From positions 1 to 64,000 of the forward strand of contig JAUHQD010000001.1 in the NCBI GenBank assembly GCA_030418115.1: a stretch of DNA of 64,000 nucleotides. The letters run 5' to 3'. The notes beneath the pieces were generated by a model, which searched no databases, was not told the DNA's origin, and saw only the letters and a program-made list of their open reading frames with translations. A program made the translations under genes and the position numbers. Shown here one piece after another: positions 43,649 to 52,476 of this stretch. Source of the DNA: Alteromonadaceae bacterium BrNp21-10. Its GTDB lineage: Bacteria > Pseudomonadota > Gammaproteobacteria > Enterobacterales > Alteromonadaceae. Positions within the stretch are counted from its first letter, which is position 1. Every line of letters starts with the position of its first letter.

Positions 43649-44142
43649 TACAGAAAAAAATATGTTTATTAGGGACATCTGGCGTCGGTAAAACCAGCCT
43701 GATACGGCAGTATGTTGAAGGCATATTTGATAAAAAATACCTGACCACTATTGGTGTCAAAATTGACAAGAAGCTGGTACAGCTAGAACATCAAAATGTG
43801 CAATTTATGCTGTGGGATATTGAAGGGGCCGATCGCTATAGCGTATTTCAAGAGCGATATCTGCGCGGAGCTGCGGCGTATATTATTGTGGTCGATCAGA
43901 GCCGCTCTCCTTCGCTAATTGAAGGCATGGATATCCACACGTTGGTGCGACAGGTCCATCCCTGCCCGACAGTATTGGCGATTAATAAAAGCGACTTAGA
44001 AACCCGTTGGCACTGGAATAGCAAGGAGTTGGCCGATTACAAAGAATTATTTGATTTGAGCTTTCATACCAGCGCTAAAACCGGCGAACAGGTAGAGTTA
44101 ATGTTTACCGAACTGGCCGAACTGTTAACTAAGGAACGTTGA
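43645..44142 (+). CDS. Ras/Rab-like small GTPase
   Basis: 165 aa, essentially a lone G domain. G1 GTSGVGKT (10-17), switch I TTIGV (34-38), G3 WDIEGADRY (57-65), G4 NKSD (114-117) and G5 SAK (143-145) are all present and arranged as in Rab/Ras proteins rather than in Era/Obg GTPases. The residue matching Ras Gln61 is Ala62, so intrinsic hydrolysis is probably slow or depends on a partner. It overlaps the OmpA-domain gene (ATGA), and the GGDEF-EAL start follows 2 bp after its stop. No MglB/roadblock gene lies nearby. Confidence 0.9.
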   Translation: MIQKKICLLGTSGVGKTSLIRQYVEGIFDKKYLTTIGVKIDKKLVQLEHQNVQFMLWDIEGADRYSVFQERYLRGAAAYIIVVDQSRSPSLIEGMDIHTLVRQVHPCPTVLAINKSDLETRWHWNSKELADYKELFDLSFHTSAKTGEQVELMFTELAELLTKER

Positions 44143-44144
44143 CT

Positions 44145-46307
44145 ATGAGTGACTTGCTGCAAGATATTGCCATCGCCTTAGATCAAGCCGTTTTACGCTG
44201 CGACAATCCACTAGCAGGAGAACTGCTATTAGTTGAAGGGCAAAGTTCATGGTTGTCAGAATTATTACCCGATAGCCAATATCAGCAACCTTTTATTATT
44301 GAAGACGATTGTTATTTTCTGCAGGATTTTATGGTGGATGCCAAAGCCTTATGGTTATCGCCAGAGAATGGGCGCTTGCGTTCTGGCTTTTGGACGGAAT
44401 CTCTGAGTAGTGGCCGAACCTTGCATTTGGAAGCAGTGGCCATTAAACAAGGTAACACTCAGGTATTGCTGATTAATAACCAGTCCGAGGAATTTCGGCA
44501 ACGCCAAAAAACCATCCAATCTGCCCGTGAATTGACCCTAGCCAATGATAAATTACAAGAACAATACCAATATTTACATCATCGTTTATTAGCGATGATC
44601 AACAGCCCTAAGGGTATTAGTGATTCGTTGAGCCCGATCATTGCCGCCATCGAAAATGCCAATTTCGGGGTCATGGTACTGGATCCACAATTTCGACCAA
44701 TGATAGAAAATCCGGCCATTCTAGAGATATTCGATTATCAAAAAGACGAGCAGCTTTCTACTGAACTACCTGTCGAAACCCTATTACGCCTGATGCATAC
44801 TCAGTTGCCAGAATGTACGAGGATCTTATCCACGGCGACCACCTGGAGCGGCGAACTGTGTTGGATGAAACCACCGCACACCTTGAAATGGCTTAAAGTC
44901 GCCATTTATCCGGTAAAAGATGACAATCAAAAATTGTCCCACTGGCTCTTCTTTATCAACGATATCAGCCGGTTGAAATACTTATTGCAGCGCAATGAAA
45001 AGCTCACCTTACAAGACCCTCTTACCGATTTACCTAATCGTCATGCCTTCTGGCAATATCTTGAAAAGCGTATCTTTGAACAACAGCCGTTGTTTTTGTT
45101 GTACGCCGATATTACCGATTTTAAACAGGTGAATGAATTTTATGGGCATGCAGAAGGCGATCGTTTATTGGTTGAACTGAGTGGGCGCTTATCCTCTGTG
45201 CTTAAAAAAACGGATTTTGTTGCACGGGTCGGTGGGGATGAATTTGCCATTGTCCTCAATGGCGTGGAATCAGTAGAAAATTGTTTAATGCTAGGCAACC
45301 GTTTGTTAGCGGTGTGTCAGCACCCATTTTATACCGAATCACAAGCGGCTTATCATGTTAGTTTATGCATGGGCGCGGTGAGTTTTCCTGATGATGCGTT
45401 GACTGCTGAAGAGTTGATGAAATTTGCCGATCTCAGTGCTTATAACGGCCGCAGCAAAAATGTTAAGGGTTTACAGTTTTATTCACAAGAGCTTAAAGAC
45501 GCCTCGCGCCAGCGAATTCAAATAGAAAAAGAATTGCGTCATGGCATTGAAAACGATGAGTTGGAATTATTGTTACAACCTATTCTGGATTTGAAGTGTG
45601 GCAGTATTCGCAAAGCCGAAGTGCTGGTGCGCTGGAACAGACCCGGTCATGGATTGGTGTCGCCGGTAGACTTCATTCCTGTGGCCGAACAATGCGGTTT
45701 AATTGTGGCCTTAGGCAAATGGGTATTTGAACATGCTATGCAGTTGTTAAAGCAACTGCAAGAACTGGATTTAACCATCAAGTTATCTATTAACCTATCG
45801 CCGGTGCAGGTTATGGATAGTTCTATTTTTGACTTCATGCAATTATGCATCGATAAATATCAAGTTAATCCCCATTATTTGGAGTTAGAGATCACCGAAG
45901 GTATCTTGGTCGATGATTACGAGCAGATCCATCGCTTATTAACGCGGGTACGCGGTTTGGGCATGAGTATTTCGGTGGATGATTTTGGTACCGGTTATAG
46001 CTCGTTGGCTTATTTAAAGCGCTTGCCCATTGATTTCCTGAAAATAGATCGTTCTTTCGTCAAAGATATTGCTACCGATGATAATGATAAAGCCATTGTA
46101 TTGGCCGTTATCGCCATGGCGCACAATTTAAATTTAGGGGTCATTGCTGAAGGTGTCGAAACCTCGGAACAACAGGCTTTTTTAGCGAATAATTGTTGTG
46201 ACTCAGCGCAGGGGTATTTATTCAGTCGACCTATTCATTTTGATGGGTTAGTTGAATTGTTACAGGCGCAAAAGGATGGTGTTAGTGCGGATTGGCAACC
46301 TAAATAG
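44145..46307 (+). CDS. PAS-GGDEF-EAL c-di-GMP enzyme coupled to the GTPase
   Basis: 720 aa from ATG 44145 with AAGGAAC (44131-44137); the frame extends to a TTG at 44139. No membrane helix. An N-terminal region of about 150 residues without a recognised family is followed by a short coiled coil (ELTLANDKLQEQYQYLHHRL), a PAS domain (about 165-285), GGDEF (about 290-445, intact ARVGGDEFAIV) and EAL (about 455-710, with AEVLVRW, DDFGTGYSSL and KIDRSFV). The inhibitory-site Arg of RxxD is Lys (KKTD). It may make and break c-di-GMP. Position suggests the unassigned N-terminal region binds the GTPase. Confidence 0.9.
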   Translation: MSDLLQDIAIALDQAVLRCDNPLAGELLLVEGQSSWLSELLPDSQYQQPFIIEDDCYFLQDFMVDAKALWLSPENGRLRSGFWTESLSSGRTLHLEAVAIKQGNTQVLLINNQSEEFRQRQKTIQSARELTLANDKLQEQYQYLHHRLLAMINSPKGISDSLSPIIAAIENANFGVMVLDPQFRPMIENPAILEIFDYQKDEQLSTELPVETLLRLMHTQLPECTRILSTATTWSGELCWMKPPHTLKWLKVAIYPVKDDNQKLSHWLFFINDISRLKYLLQRNEKLTLQDPLTDLPNRHAFWQYLEKRIFEQQPLFLLYADITDFKQVNEFYGHAEGDRLLVELSGRLSSVLKKTDFVARVGGDEFAIVLNGVESVENCLMLGNRLLAVCQHPFYTESQAAYHVSLCMGAVSFPDDALTAEELMKFADLSAYNGRSKNVKGLQFYSQELKDASRQRIQIEKELRHGIENDELELLLQPILDLKCGSIRKAEVLVRWNRPGHGLVSPVDFIPVAEQCGLIVALGKWVFEHAMQLLKQLQELDLTIKLSINLSPVQVMDSSIFDFMQLCIDKYQVNPHYLELEITEGILVDDYEQIHRLLTRVRGLGMSISVDDFGTGYSSLAYLKRLPIDFLKIDRSFVKDIATDDNDKAIVLAVIAMAHNLNLGVIAEGVETSEQQAFLANNCCDSAQGYLFSRPIHFDGLVELLQAQKDGVSADWQPK

Positions 46308-46315
46308 AGAGGGGG

Positions 46316-46843
46316 TTAGTTGAGGTTTTCAGCCAATTCTTCTAGCAGTTGTGTTGTCCACAGTTGAATACGTTCATCACTGAGGTCGAATTGATTTTCA
46401 TCATCAAGAGATAAGCCCACAAAGTGGCTTTTATCCTCTGTAAGTGCTTTAGATGCGTTAAATTCATAACCTGCATTAGGCCAATAACCAACGATATTAC
46501 AACCTAACAGTAGCAATTCATCGTGTAACAATCCTAAAGCATCTTGAAACCAGTCGGCATAACCTAATTGATCACCCAAACCAAATAGCGCTACGGTTTT
46601 GTCGGTTAAATCCATCGAAGCAATATCTGCCCAGTGGGATTCCCAATCTTCCTGTAGCTCACCAAAATCCCAAGTGGAAATACCAAAGATGAGAATGTCG
46701 TATTCTGAAGTTCGTGCTAGCGATTCATCTTTTATATTGTGCAGGGCAACCAGCTCTTCGCCTAGTGCCTGCTGGATCTTCTCGGCGGCCATTTCGGTAT
46801 AACAAGTTGTGGAGCCAAAAAATAGGCCAATATGTGCTTGCAC
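46316..46843 (-). CDS. fldB: Flavodoxin FldB
   Basis: 175 aa (E. coli FldB 173). The phosphate loop [18 protein letters not shown] (5-22) and [15 protein letters not shown] and [13 protein letters not shown] match FldB rather than FldA. It is an FMN electron carrier. In E. coli fldB sits beside xerD-dsbC-recJ; here dsbC and recJ follow but xerD does not. No SoxR box is seen at its promoter. Confidence 0.93.
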   Translation of the reverse strand: MQAHIGLFFGSTTCYTEMAAEKIQQALGEELVALHNIKDESLARTSEYDILIFGISTWDFGELQEDWESHWADIASMDLTDKTVALFGLGDQLGYADWFQDALGLLHDELLLLGCNIVGYWPNAGYEFNASKALTEDKSHFVGLSLDDENQFDLSDERIQLWTTQLLEELAENLN

Positions 46844-47026
46844 TGAAAAGCTCCCTTGTTGCCGTGAAAAAGGCGCATATTGTGCTTATATTTATCCACG
46901 AGATCCAGTATTAAGCGGAAGTTAGTGATATTGGGTTAATTGCCCACAGCTTATGAGCACAGAACATTGATACAGTTCGGTGATTTTTGTTGGTTTAGTC
47001 GGTAATAATGGAGGAGTAATTAATTG

Positions 47027-47054
47027 TTGGTAACTGGCTAAATTGCGGTATCAT
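47027..47054 (+). promoter_or_regulatory. Candidate promoter of the EAL-HDOD gene
   Basis: -35 TTGGTA (47027-47032), 16-bp spacer, -10 TATCAT (47049-47054), about 36 bp before the start codon. Confidence 0.4.
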
Positions 47055-47090
47055 GACCTTGCTATTACATTGATACAGAGGGATTAATCC

Positions 47091-48338
47091 ATGTTTGCCT
47101 ACGTTGCCCGTCAACCCATTCTTGATAGTGAATATAATGTTCACGGTTATGAGTTGCTATTCCGTGATGGACAACAGAATTGTTTTCCTAATATTCAGCC
47201 TGATGAAGCCACTTCCAAAATAATTACCAATAATTATTTAACTCTCGGCTTAGAAGATCTCGCTTGTAATAAAACCTCTTATATCAATTTTCATAAAGAT
47301 ACCTTACTCAATGACTTTCCGAGCTTATTAGACCCGGAGTCGGTAGTAGTGGAAATCGTTGAAACCATCCCCACCACCGATGAAATGGTGCAAGCCTGTA
47401 GAAAGATTAAAGAGCAAGGCTTTAAGTTAGCCTTGGATGACCATAATTTTGATCCCCGTTGGGATATGTTTTTACCTTATATCGACATTATTAAGGTGGA
47501 TACCCATCGCGCCGGTTTTGAAAAAGTAGCTCGCAGTATTCCGAAATTTCAAGCGGCTAATGTGCAATTGATTGCGGAGAAAGTGGAAACCCACGACGAG
47601 TTCAAAAAATACAATGAACTGGGTTTTGACTTGTTCCAAGGGTTCTTTTTTTCCAGACCGGAAATTATTAAGCAAAAGAATTTACCCACTTCAAAGTTAG
47701 GCATTTTAGATTTACTACAAGAAAGCACCAATGCCCATTTTGACTTTGAGCGTATCAACACCATATTAGAACGCGATGTGGGCATGTCGTATATGCTGTT
47801 GCGTTTTATTAATAATCCCATGGTGAATAAACGCCATAAAATTACATCGTTGCGCCATGCGTTGAATTACATGGGCGAGTTGGAGTTGAAGAAGTTTATT
47901 TCGATTTTAGCGTTAGCCAAGATTGGCGATGAAAAGCCTATGGAGCTGCTACATATGTCCTTAGTGCGAGCTAAGTTTTGTGAGTTAGTGAGTGTGGCTC
48001 GCAAAGATAAAGACAATCCACCAAAAGGCTTTTTAGTGGGCTTGTTTTCATTATTGGACGCCTTGCTCGATCAGCCTATCGCCGATGTGGTGAATAAATT
48101 ACCCATCGATGAAGAAATAAAGCGCGCGCTAGGTCAAAATGAAGGACGTTTAGCACAATATTTGTTACTGGCGCGTTCATTAGAAAGTGCCAGTTGGTTA
48201 AGTTTAATTCGCCTATCCAAAGAGTTGGAGTTGGATCAACGGCAAATTCATAGTTTGTTTAATCAAGCGATTGTTTGGGGTAACGGCATTCGTCAAACCG
48301 TGTCGCCGCACTATCCTCAATCCCGAGTCAGTGCCTAA
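47091..48338 (+). CDS. EAL-HDOD signalling protein (YuxH family)
   Basis: 415 aa. The N-terminal EAL-like domain (about 1-200) begins ARQPILDSEYNVHGYELLFR, typical of YuxH proteins. The usual DDFGTG metal block reads DDHNFD, so it is probably not a c-di-GMP hydrolase. The C-terminal HDOD domain (about 205-400: INTILERDVGMSYMLLRFIN) lacks HD phosphodiesterase residues and usually mediates protein interaction. Likely a signalling adaptor. It sits between fldB and dsbC. Confidence 0.88.
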   Translation: MFAYVARQPILDSEYNVHGYELLFRDGQQNCFPNIQPDEATSKIITNNYLTLGLEDLACNKTSYINFHKDTLLNDFPSLLDPESVVVEIVETIPTTDEMVQACRKIKEQGFKLALDDHNFDPRWDMFLPYIDIIKVDTHRAGFEKVARSIPKFQAANVQLIAEKVETHDEFKKYNELGFDLFQGFFFSRPEIIKQKNLPTSKLGILDLLQESTNAHFDFERINTILERDVGMSYMLLRFINNPMVNKRHKITSLRHALNYMGELELKKFISILALAKIGDEKPMELLHMSLVRAKFCELVSVARKDKDNPPKGFLVGLFSLLDALLDQPIADVVNKLPIDEEIKRALGQNEGRLAQYLLLARSLESASWLSLIRLSKELELDQRQIHSLFNQAIVWGNGIRQTVSPHYPQSRVSA

Positions 48339-48462
48339 ATCACCTCAGTTAGTCAAACTCAGACCTGTATATGCGACAAAGGGCTGATTCCTTGCCGCCA
48401 ATGCCTTACAATAACTGAAATTTTCCGTGAGATATCGGGTCTATGAATTATCGGGGCTAATT

Positions 48463-48487
48463 ATCTCGAGTTCAGGTTAACTATTTA
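48463..48487. repeat. ATCTCGAG-TCAGGTT repeat, copy 2
   Basis: ATCTCGAGTTCAGGTTAAC followed by TATTTAA matches the block at 33240-33261, with three extra bases after GGTTA. It lies in the promoter region of dsbC. Confidence 0.4.
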
Positions 48488-48512
48488 ATTCCAACAAAGA
48501 AGTACAATTTAT

Positions 48513-49277
48513 ATGAAAAAGAAAATCGCGTTAATCGTTGTGACTATTGGTTTTATCACGTCCGGCTTGGTGTTTTCACAGCAGTCGGCAACAAAAAAAC
48601 CGGCTATTAAAGACGTAGCCGTAACAACGCCGGATGACAATGCAGCATTAAAAATGCACTTTCAACAATCCTTAGGCATGTCGGTTAAAAGTATTAAAGA
48701 CGCGCCGATGTCAGGCTTAAAAGAATTAGTGACCGATCGTGGATTGTTTTATAGCAGTGCCGATGGGCAGTTTTTTATTCAAGGGCGCTTGTATAATTTG
48801 ACGGATGGCTTGGTGAATGAAACCGAAAAATCCTTACAAGCTATGCGTACCAATGGATTAAACGAATTTACCCCTACCGCGATTCATTTTCCCGCTAAAG
48901 ACGAGCGCTACAAGGTGACAATTTTTACGGATATTACTTGTGGCTACTGTCGTCAATTACATTCTCAAATGGATCAATACAATGCCTTAGGTATTAGTGT
49001 TGATTATCTTGCCTACCCCAGAGGCGGATTAAATAGTCAGTCTTATCAAGATTTGGTGTCTATTTGGTGTGCAGCAGACCCTAAAGAGGCATTAACTGAG
49101 GCCAAAGAAGGCGGTGATGTTGAAGCAAAAAGTTGTGCCAACAATGTCCGTCAGCAGTTTGAGTTTGCTATGCAAATTGGCGTTAATTCAACCCCATCCA
49201 TTGTTTTCCCTGATGGACAAATGACGCCGGGTTATCAGCCACCTTTACAATTGGCGCAAACTTTAAGTCAGCAGTAG
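48513..49277 (+). CDS. dsbC: Thiol:disulfide isomerase DsbC
   Basis: 254 aa. Signal peptide about 1-23; N-terminal dimerisation domain (DAPMSGLKELVTDRGLFYSS); thioredoxin domain with active site CGYC (in FTDITCGYCRQLH, about residue 143-146) and the cis-proline loop NSTPSIVF. It isomerises wrong disulfides in the periplasm with electrons from DsbD. It precedes recJ as in E. coli. Confidence 0.93.
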   Translation: MKKKIALIVVTIGFITSGLVFSQQSATKKPAIKDVAVTTPDDNAALKMHFQQSLGMSVKSIKDAPMSGLKELVTDRGLFYSSADGQFFIQGRLYNLTDGLVNETEKSLQAMRTNGLNEFTPTAIHFPAKDERYKVTIFTDITCGYCRQLHSQMDQYNALGISVDYLAYPRGGLNSQSYQDLVSIWCAADPKEALTEAKEGGDVEAKSCANNVRQQFEFAMQIGVNSTPSIVFPDGQMTPGYQPPLQLAQTLSQQ

Positions 49278-49408
49278 GTTCTTGCTTGTGCCATTTGCTA
49301 AGATGAAATTGTCTTAGTAAATGGTTATCATCTCCAGACTTGGTAACCTCCAATTCGTCATATTTTAAGCCCTTTCAATGGGCTAGATTAGAAGATTGAC
49401 TATTCAAA

Positions 49409-51118
49409 ATGCAAATACAACGCCGCCAGCCACAATCCGAATTTTCCACCACAGACATTGATCCTATTTTACAGCGTATTTATGCCCATCGTGGTATTCA
49501 AACCCCACAACAATTGGATACCTCTTTACGCCAGCTTTGTCATTATAATCAACTCAAAGGCATAGAGCAGGCGGCAACTTTGTTGGCCGACGCTATTAGC
49601 AGTGCTAAACAGATTATGATTGTTGGCGATTTTGATGCCGATGGCGCTACTAGTACTGCATTGTGTATGTTGAGTTTTGGTTTGCTGGGCACCCAGCATT
49701 TTCAGTATTTAGTACCCAATCGTTTTGATTTTGGTTATGGCCTGAGTCCAGAAATTGTTGATGTTGCTCATCAACAAGGGGCGCAACTGATCATTACCGT
49801 TGATAGCGGTATTGCCTGTATTAAAGGCGTTGAGCATGCCCGTGCCTTAGGCATGGACGTTATCATTACCGATCACCATTTAGCGGCGGAGCAATTGCCA
49901 GCGGCCAATGCCATTGTTAACCCCAATCAACCGGGTTGTACATTTCCGTCTAAAAATTTAGCCGGAGTGGGCGTGGCGTTTTATATGATGTTGGCATTAA
50001 AAGCCGAATTAAAGTCCCGCGATTGGTTTGCTCAACGACCAGAGCCCAATTTGGCGGAATTATTGGATATTGTCGCCTTGGGTACCGTGGCCGATGTAGT
50101 GATTTTGGATGCTAATAACCGCATTCTAGTGCATCAAGGTATACAGCGCATTCGCAGCGGCCAATGTCGCCCTGGGATAACCGCGCTCCTTGAAGTGGCG
50201 GGACGCAATCAGGCTAATCTCAGTGCTTCCGATTTAGGTTTTGTGGTAGCGCCACGCTTAAATGCCGCTGGCCGCCTGGATGATATGTCGCAAGGTATTG
50301 AATGCTTATTAACCAGTGATCAAGCTCAGGCGCGAGAAATGGCAGTGCAGTTAGATAGCCTTAATCGTGAGCGTCGGCAAATTGAATCGTCAATGCAGCA
50401 GGAAGCGCTAAAGGCGTTGTCGCAGTTATCATTGAATGAAGAACAGTTGCCCTACGGTATATGTTTATATCAAGAAGATTGGCATCAAGGGGTAATTGGC
50501 ATCTTAGCTGGCCGAATTAAAGAGCAATACTTCCGGCCAACAGTGGTGTTTGCCCATCAAGATGATGCGGTTATTAAAGGATCCGCACGTTCTATTCCTG
50601 GTTTACATATTCGGGATCTACTGGAAGAATTAAACAGCCGTTACCCTAATATCATTACTAAGTTTGGTGGTCATGCGATGGCCGCAGGCTTATCTATGCC
50701 TGTTGGTAACCTTGCAGCCTTTGAAGAGCTCTTCAATCAACTGGCACAAGAGCAGCTTGCAGGCCAGCCATTACAAGGCGTGGTCATGAGCGACGGTGAG
50801 TTAGCGCCGCAGCAGATGAGCTTGCCCGTTGCACAAATGTTGAAACAATCGGGGCCGTGGGGACAGGGATTCGCTGAGCCGGTGTTTGACGGCGTGTTTA
50901 ACTTAGTGGATCAACGCATCGTCGGTCAAAAACATTTGAAGATGCAAATACAAACCGATAGTGGGCAATTGGTTGATGCTATCGCCTTTAATGTGGATCT
51001 TGATGTTTGGCCTAACAAACAGACAAGACAAGTCGAATTAGCTTATAAGCTGGATATTAATGAATTCCGTGGGCGGGTATCGGTACAGCTACTAGTGGAT
51101 GCCATTAATCCGGCTTAA
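49409..51118 (+). CDS. recJ: Single-stranded-DNA exonuclease RecJ
   Basis: 569 aa (E. coli 577). 5'-3' exonuclease on single-stranded DNA in RecF-pathway recombination and mismatch repair. DHH-family motifs: VGDFDADGATSTA (about 71-83), ITVDSGI, ITDHHLA (the DHH triad) and the C-terminal DHHA1 block (PTVVFAHQDDAVIKGSARS, KFGGHAMAAGLSM). dsbC lies about 130 bp upstream. Confidence 0.95.
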   Translation: MQIQRRQPQSEFSTTDIDPILQRIYAHRGIQTPQQLDTSLRQLCHYNQLKGIEQAATLLADAISSAKQIMIVGDFDADGATSTALCMLSFGLLGTQHFQYLVPNRFDFGYGLSPEIVDVAHQQGAQLIITVDSGIACIKGVEHARALGMDVIITDHHLAAEQLPAANAIVNPNQPGCTFPSKNLAGVGVAFYMMLALKAELKSRDWFAQRPEPNLAELLDIVALGTVADVVILDANNRILVHQGIQRIRSGQCRPGITALLEVAGRNQANLSASDLGFVVAPRLNAAGRLDDMSQGIECLLTSDQAQAREMAVQLDSLNRERRQIESSMQQEALKALSQLSLNEEQLPYGICLYQEDWHQGVIGILAGRIKEQYFRPTVVFAHQDDAVIKGSARSIPGLHIRDLLEELNSRYPNIITKFGGHAMAAGLSMPVGNLAAFEELFNQLAQEQLAGQPLQGVVMSDGELAPQQMSLPVAQMLKQSGPWGQGFAEPVFDGVFNLVDQRIVGQKHLKMQIQTDSGQLVDAIAFNVDLDVWPNKQTRQVELAYKLDINEFRGRVSVQLLVDAINPA

Positions 51119-51164
51119 ATGACTTCCGTATTAACTGATACCCAAAGTGGGATAAGGGCGAGCG

Positions 51165-51653
51165 TTAACTCAGGGTTTTCTGCCAATATCCCACATCTAG
51201 CCACTGATCGAATTTAAAACCCACTTCTTTAAAGTGGGCCACTTTCATAAAGCCACATTTTTCATGCAAAGCGATACTGGCACTATTGGGTAAAGTGATA
51301 CCGGCAATCAGCGCGTGGATCTGTCCTTGTGGCAGTGATGCCAATAGTTGTTGATAAAGACTATAACCGATACCTTTTTTATGGTGGTCTGGGTGCAAAT
51401 AAACAGTAACCTCAACCGAATGCCGATAAGCACTACGCTCTTTCCATGGGCAAGCATAGGCATAACCTAGAATCTCGCCTTTATCTTCATAGACTAGCCA
51501 CGGCAAGTTATTGTTGGCAACTGCGGTCATTCGCTGACTCATGAGAGGGGCTTCAACTTCGATTTCCTCAAAGGTGATCACGGTATTACGGATAAAATGA
51601 TTGTAGATAGCCGCGATGTTCGCGGCATCTTGGCTACTGGCATGTCGGATCAT
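51165..51653 (-). CDS. GNAT acetyltransferase (phosphinothricin/methionine sulfoximine type)
   Basis: 162 aa. IRHASSQDAANIAAIYNHFI and VTVYLHPDHHKKGIGYSLYQ (acetyl-CoA loop) with IALHEKCGFMKVAHFKEVGFKF fit the PAT/YwnH group, which acetylates glutamine-synthetase inhibitors or related amino acids. The native substrate is unknown. It is 13 bp after the small membrane gene, so likely in one operon. Confidence 0.85.
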   Translation of the reverse strand: MIRHASSQDAANIAAIYNHFIRNTVITFEEIEVEAPLMSQRMTAVANNNLPWLVYEDKGEILGYAYACPWKERSAYRHSVEVTVYLHPDHHKKGIGYSLYQQLLASLPQGQIHALIAGITLPNSASIALHEKCGFMKVAHFKEVGFKFDQWLDVGYWQKTLS

Positions 51654-51666
51654 GTTACGGCTGAGC

Positions 51667-52041
51667 TCACTCAGGTTTGGCTTTAATGATCATCACTTTC
51701 ATTAAAATAACCCCGAGTAATACTAAGATTGAGGCAACGCCTAAAATGGGCCCAAGCACTGATGCTGCCACCATGCCGCCATACATCAAAAATAGTGCGA
51801 CCACTAAAACCAATGTGCCGATTTGGTGAGCATAGTATTGAACTTGGACAAGTTTAGCTGAAGGGGTAGTGAGCCAGAGTTTATGGCAGACGGCATAAAT
51901 AAACGACACTACAAAACCCAACAGCATAATGTGGGCGTGGGTGACAAGCTGCCCATGATTTTTGCTAGAGGCCATGAATATGCCCAAGATAACGCCAACG
52001 AGGGCATAACCAAATGCGCTTAATAAAAATTTTCTTTCCAT
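51667..52041 (-). CDS. Small four-helix membrane protein resembling heme-copper oxidase core
   Basis: 124 aa with four membrane helices. HAHIMLLGFVVSFIYAVCHK and YYAHQIGTLV place histidines as in helices of cytochrome oxidase or nitric-oxide reductase subunit I, although the protein is far too short to be one. Such proteins occur in marine gammaproteobacteria without a known role. A clear GAGGT ribosome-binding site precedes ATG 52041. Next to a GNAT gene and a DUF1304 gene. Confidence 0.6.
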   Translation of the reverse strand: MERKFLLSAFGYALVGVILGIFMASSKNHGQLVTHAHIMLLGFVVSFIYAVCHKLWLTTPSAKLVQVQYYAHQIGTLVLVVALFLMYGGMVAASVLGPILGVASILVLLGVILMKVMIIKAKPE

Positions 52042-52095
52042 TACTTTAACCTCTTAATTATTGTCGTTTCGGTAAAGTGAATTATCGTATCTTTT

Positions 52096-52443
52096 TTATA
52101 CTACTAAGAGGGTTAACGCAATGATTGCTGGCAGCGCTTGGATATAGAATATCTTTTTACTTACGGTCAGCGCGCCAAACACTCCAGCAATACTCACGCA
52201 GCTTAAGAAAAATACTAATACATTATGTTGGTAGTCTATCAGCCCCCAGAGCAAACCTGCAGAAAGGAAACCGTTATACAGCCCTTGGTTCGCCGCCATG
52301 GCTTTTGTGCGCTGTGCATGCTCTAAGGATAACTTAAAAGCGCGCATACCTGCGGGTTTGTCCCACAGAAACATCTCTAGGATCAAAAAGTACAGATGCA
52401 ACATAGCGATGATGACAATTAATGTGGTGATGATGGCGGCCAT
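52096..52443 (-). CDS. DUF1304 membrane protein
   Basis: 115 aa, four helices. LHLYFLILEMFLWDKPAGMRAF and the conserved ANQGLYNGFLSAGLLWG are DUF1304 signatures. Start ATG 52443 with AAGGAAAA. Function unknown; probable operon with the downstream small membrane protein and GNAT. Confidence 0.88.
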   Translation of the reverse strand: MAAIITTLIVIIAMLHLYFLILEMFLWDKPAGMRAFKLSLEHAQRTKAMAANQGLYNGFLSAGLLWGLIDYQHNVLVFFLSCVSIAGVFGALTVSKKIFYIQALPAIIALTLLVV

Positions 52444-52476
52444 TCGGTTTTCCTTATTTAGCGACAGCTAGTTGAA

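Noticed and set aside
41100-46310. Treating the GTPase operon as a MglA/MglB polarity system
   Set aside because: No roadblock/longin partner is present and the OmpA and GGDEF-EAL partners differ.
46316-46843. Main-type flavodoxin FldA
   Set aside because: The motifs and neighbours match FldB better.
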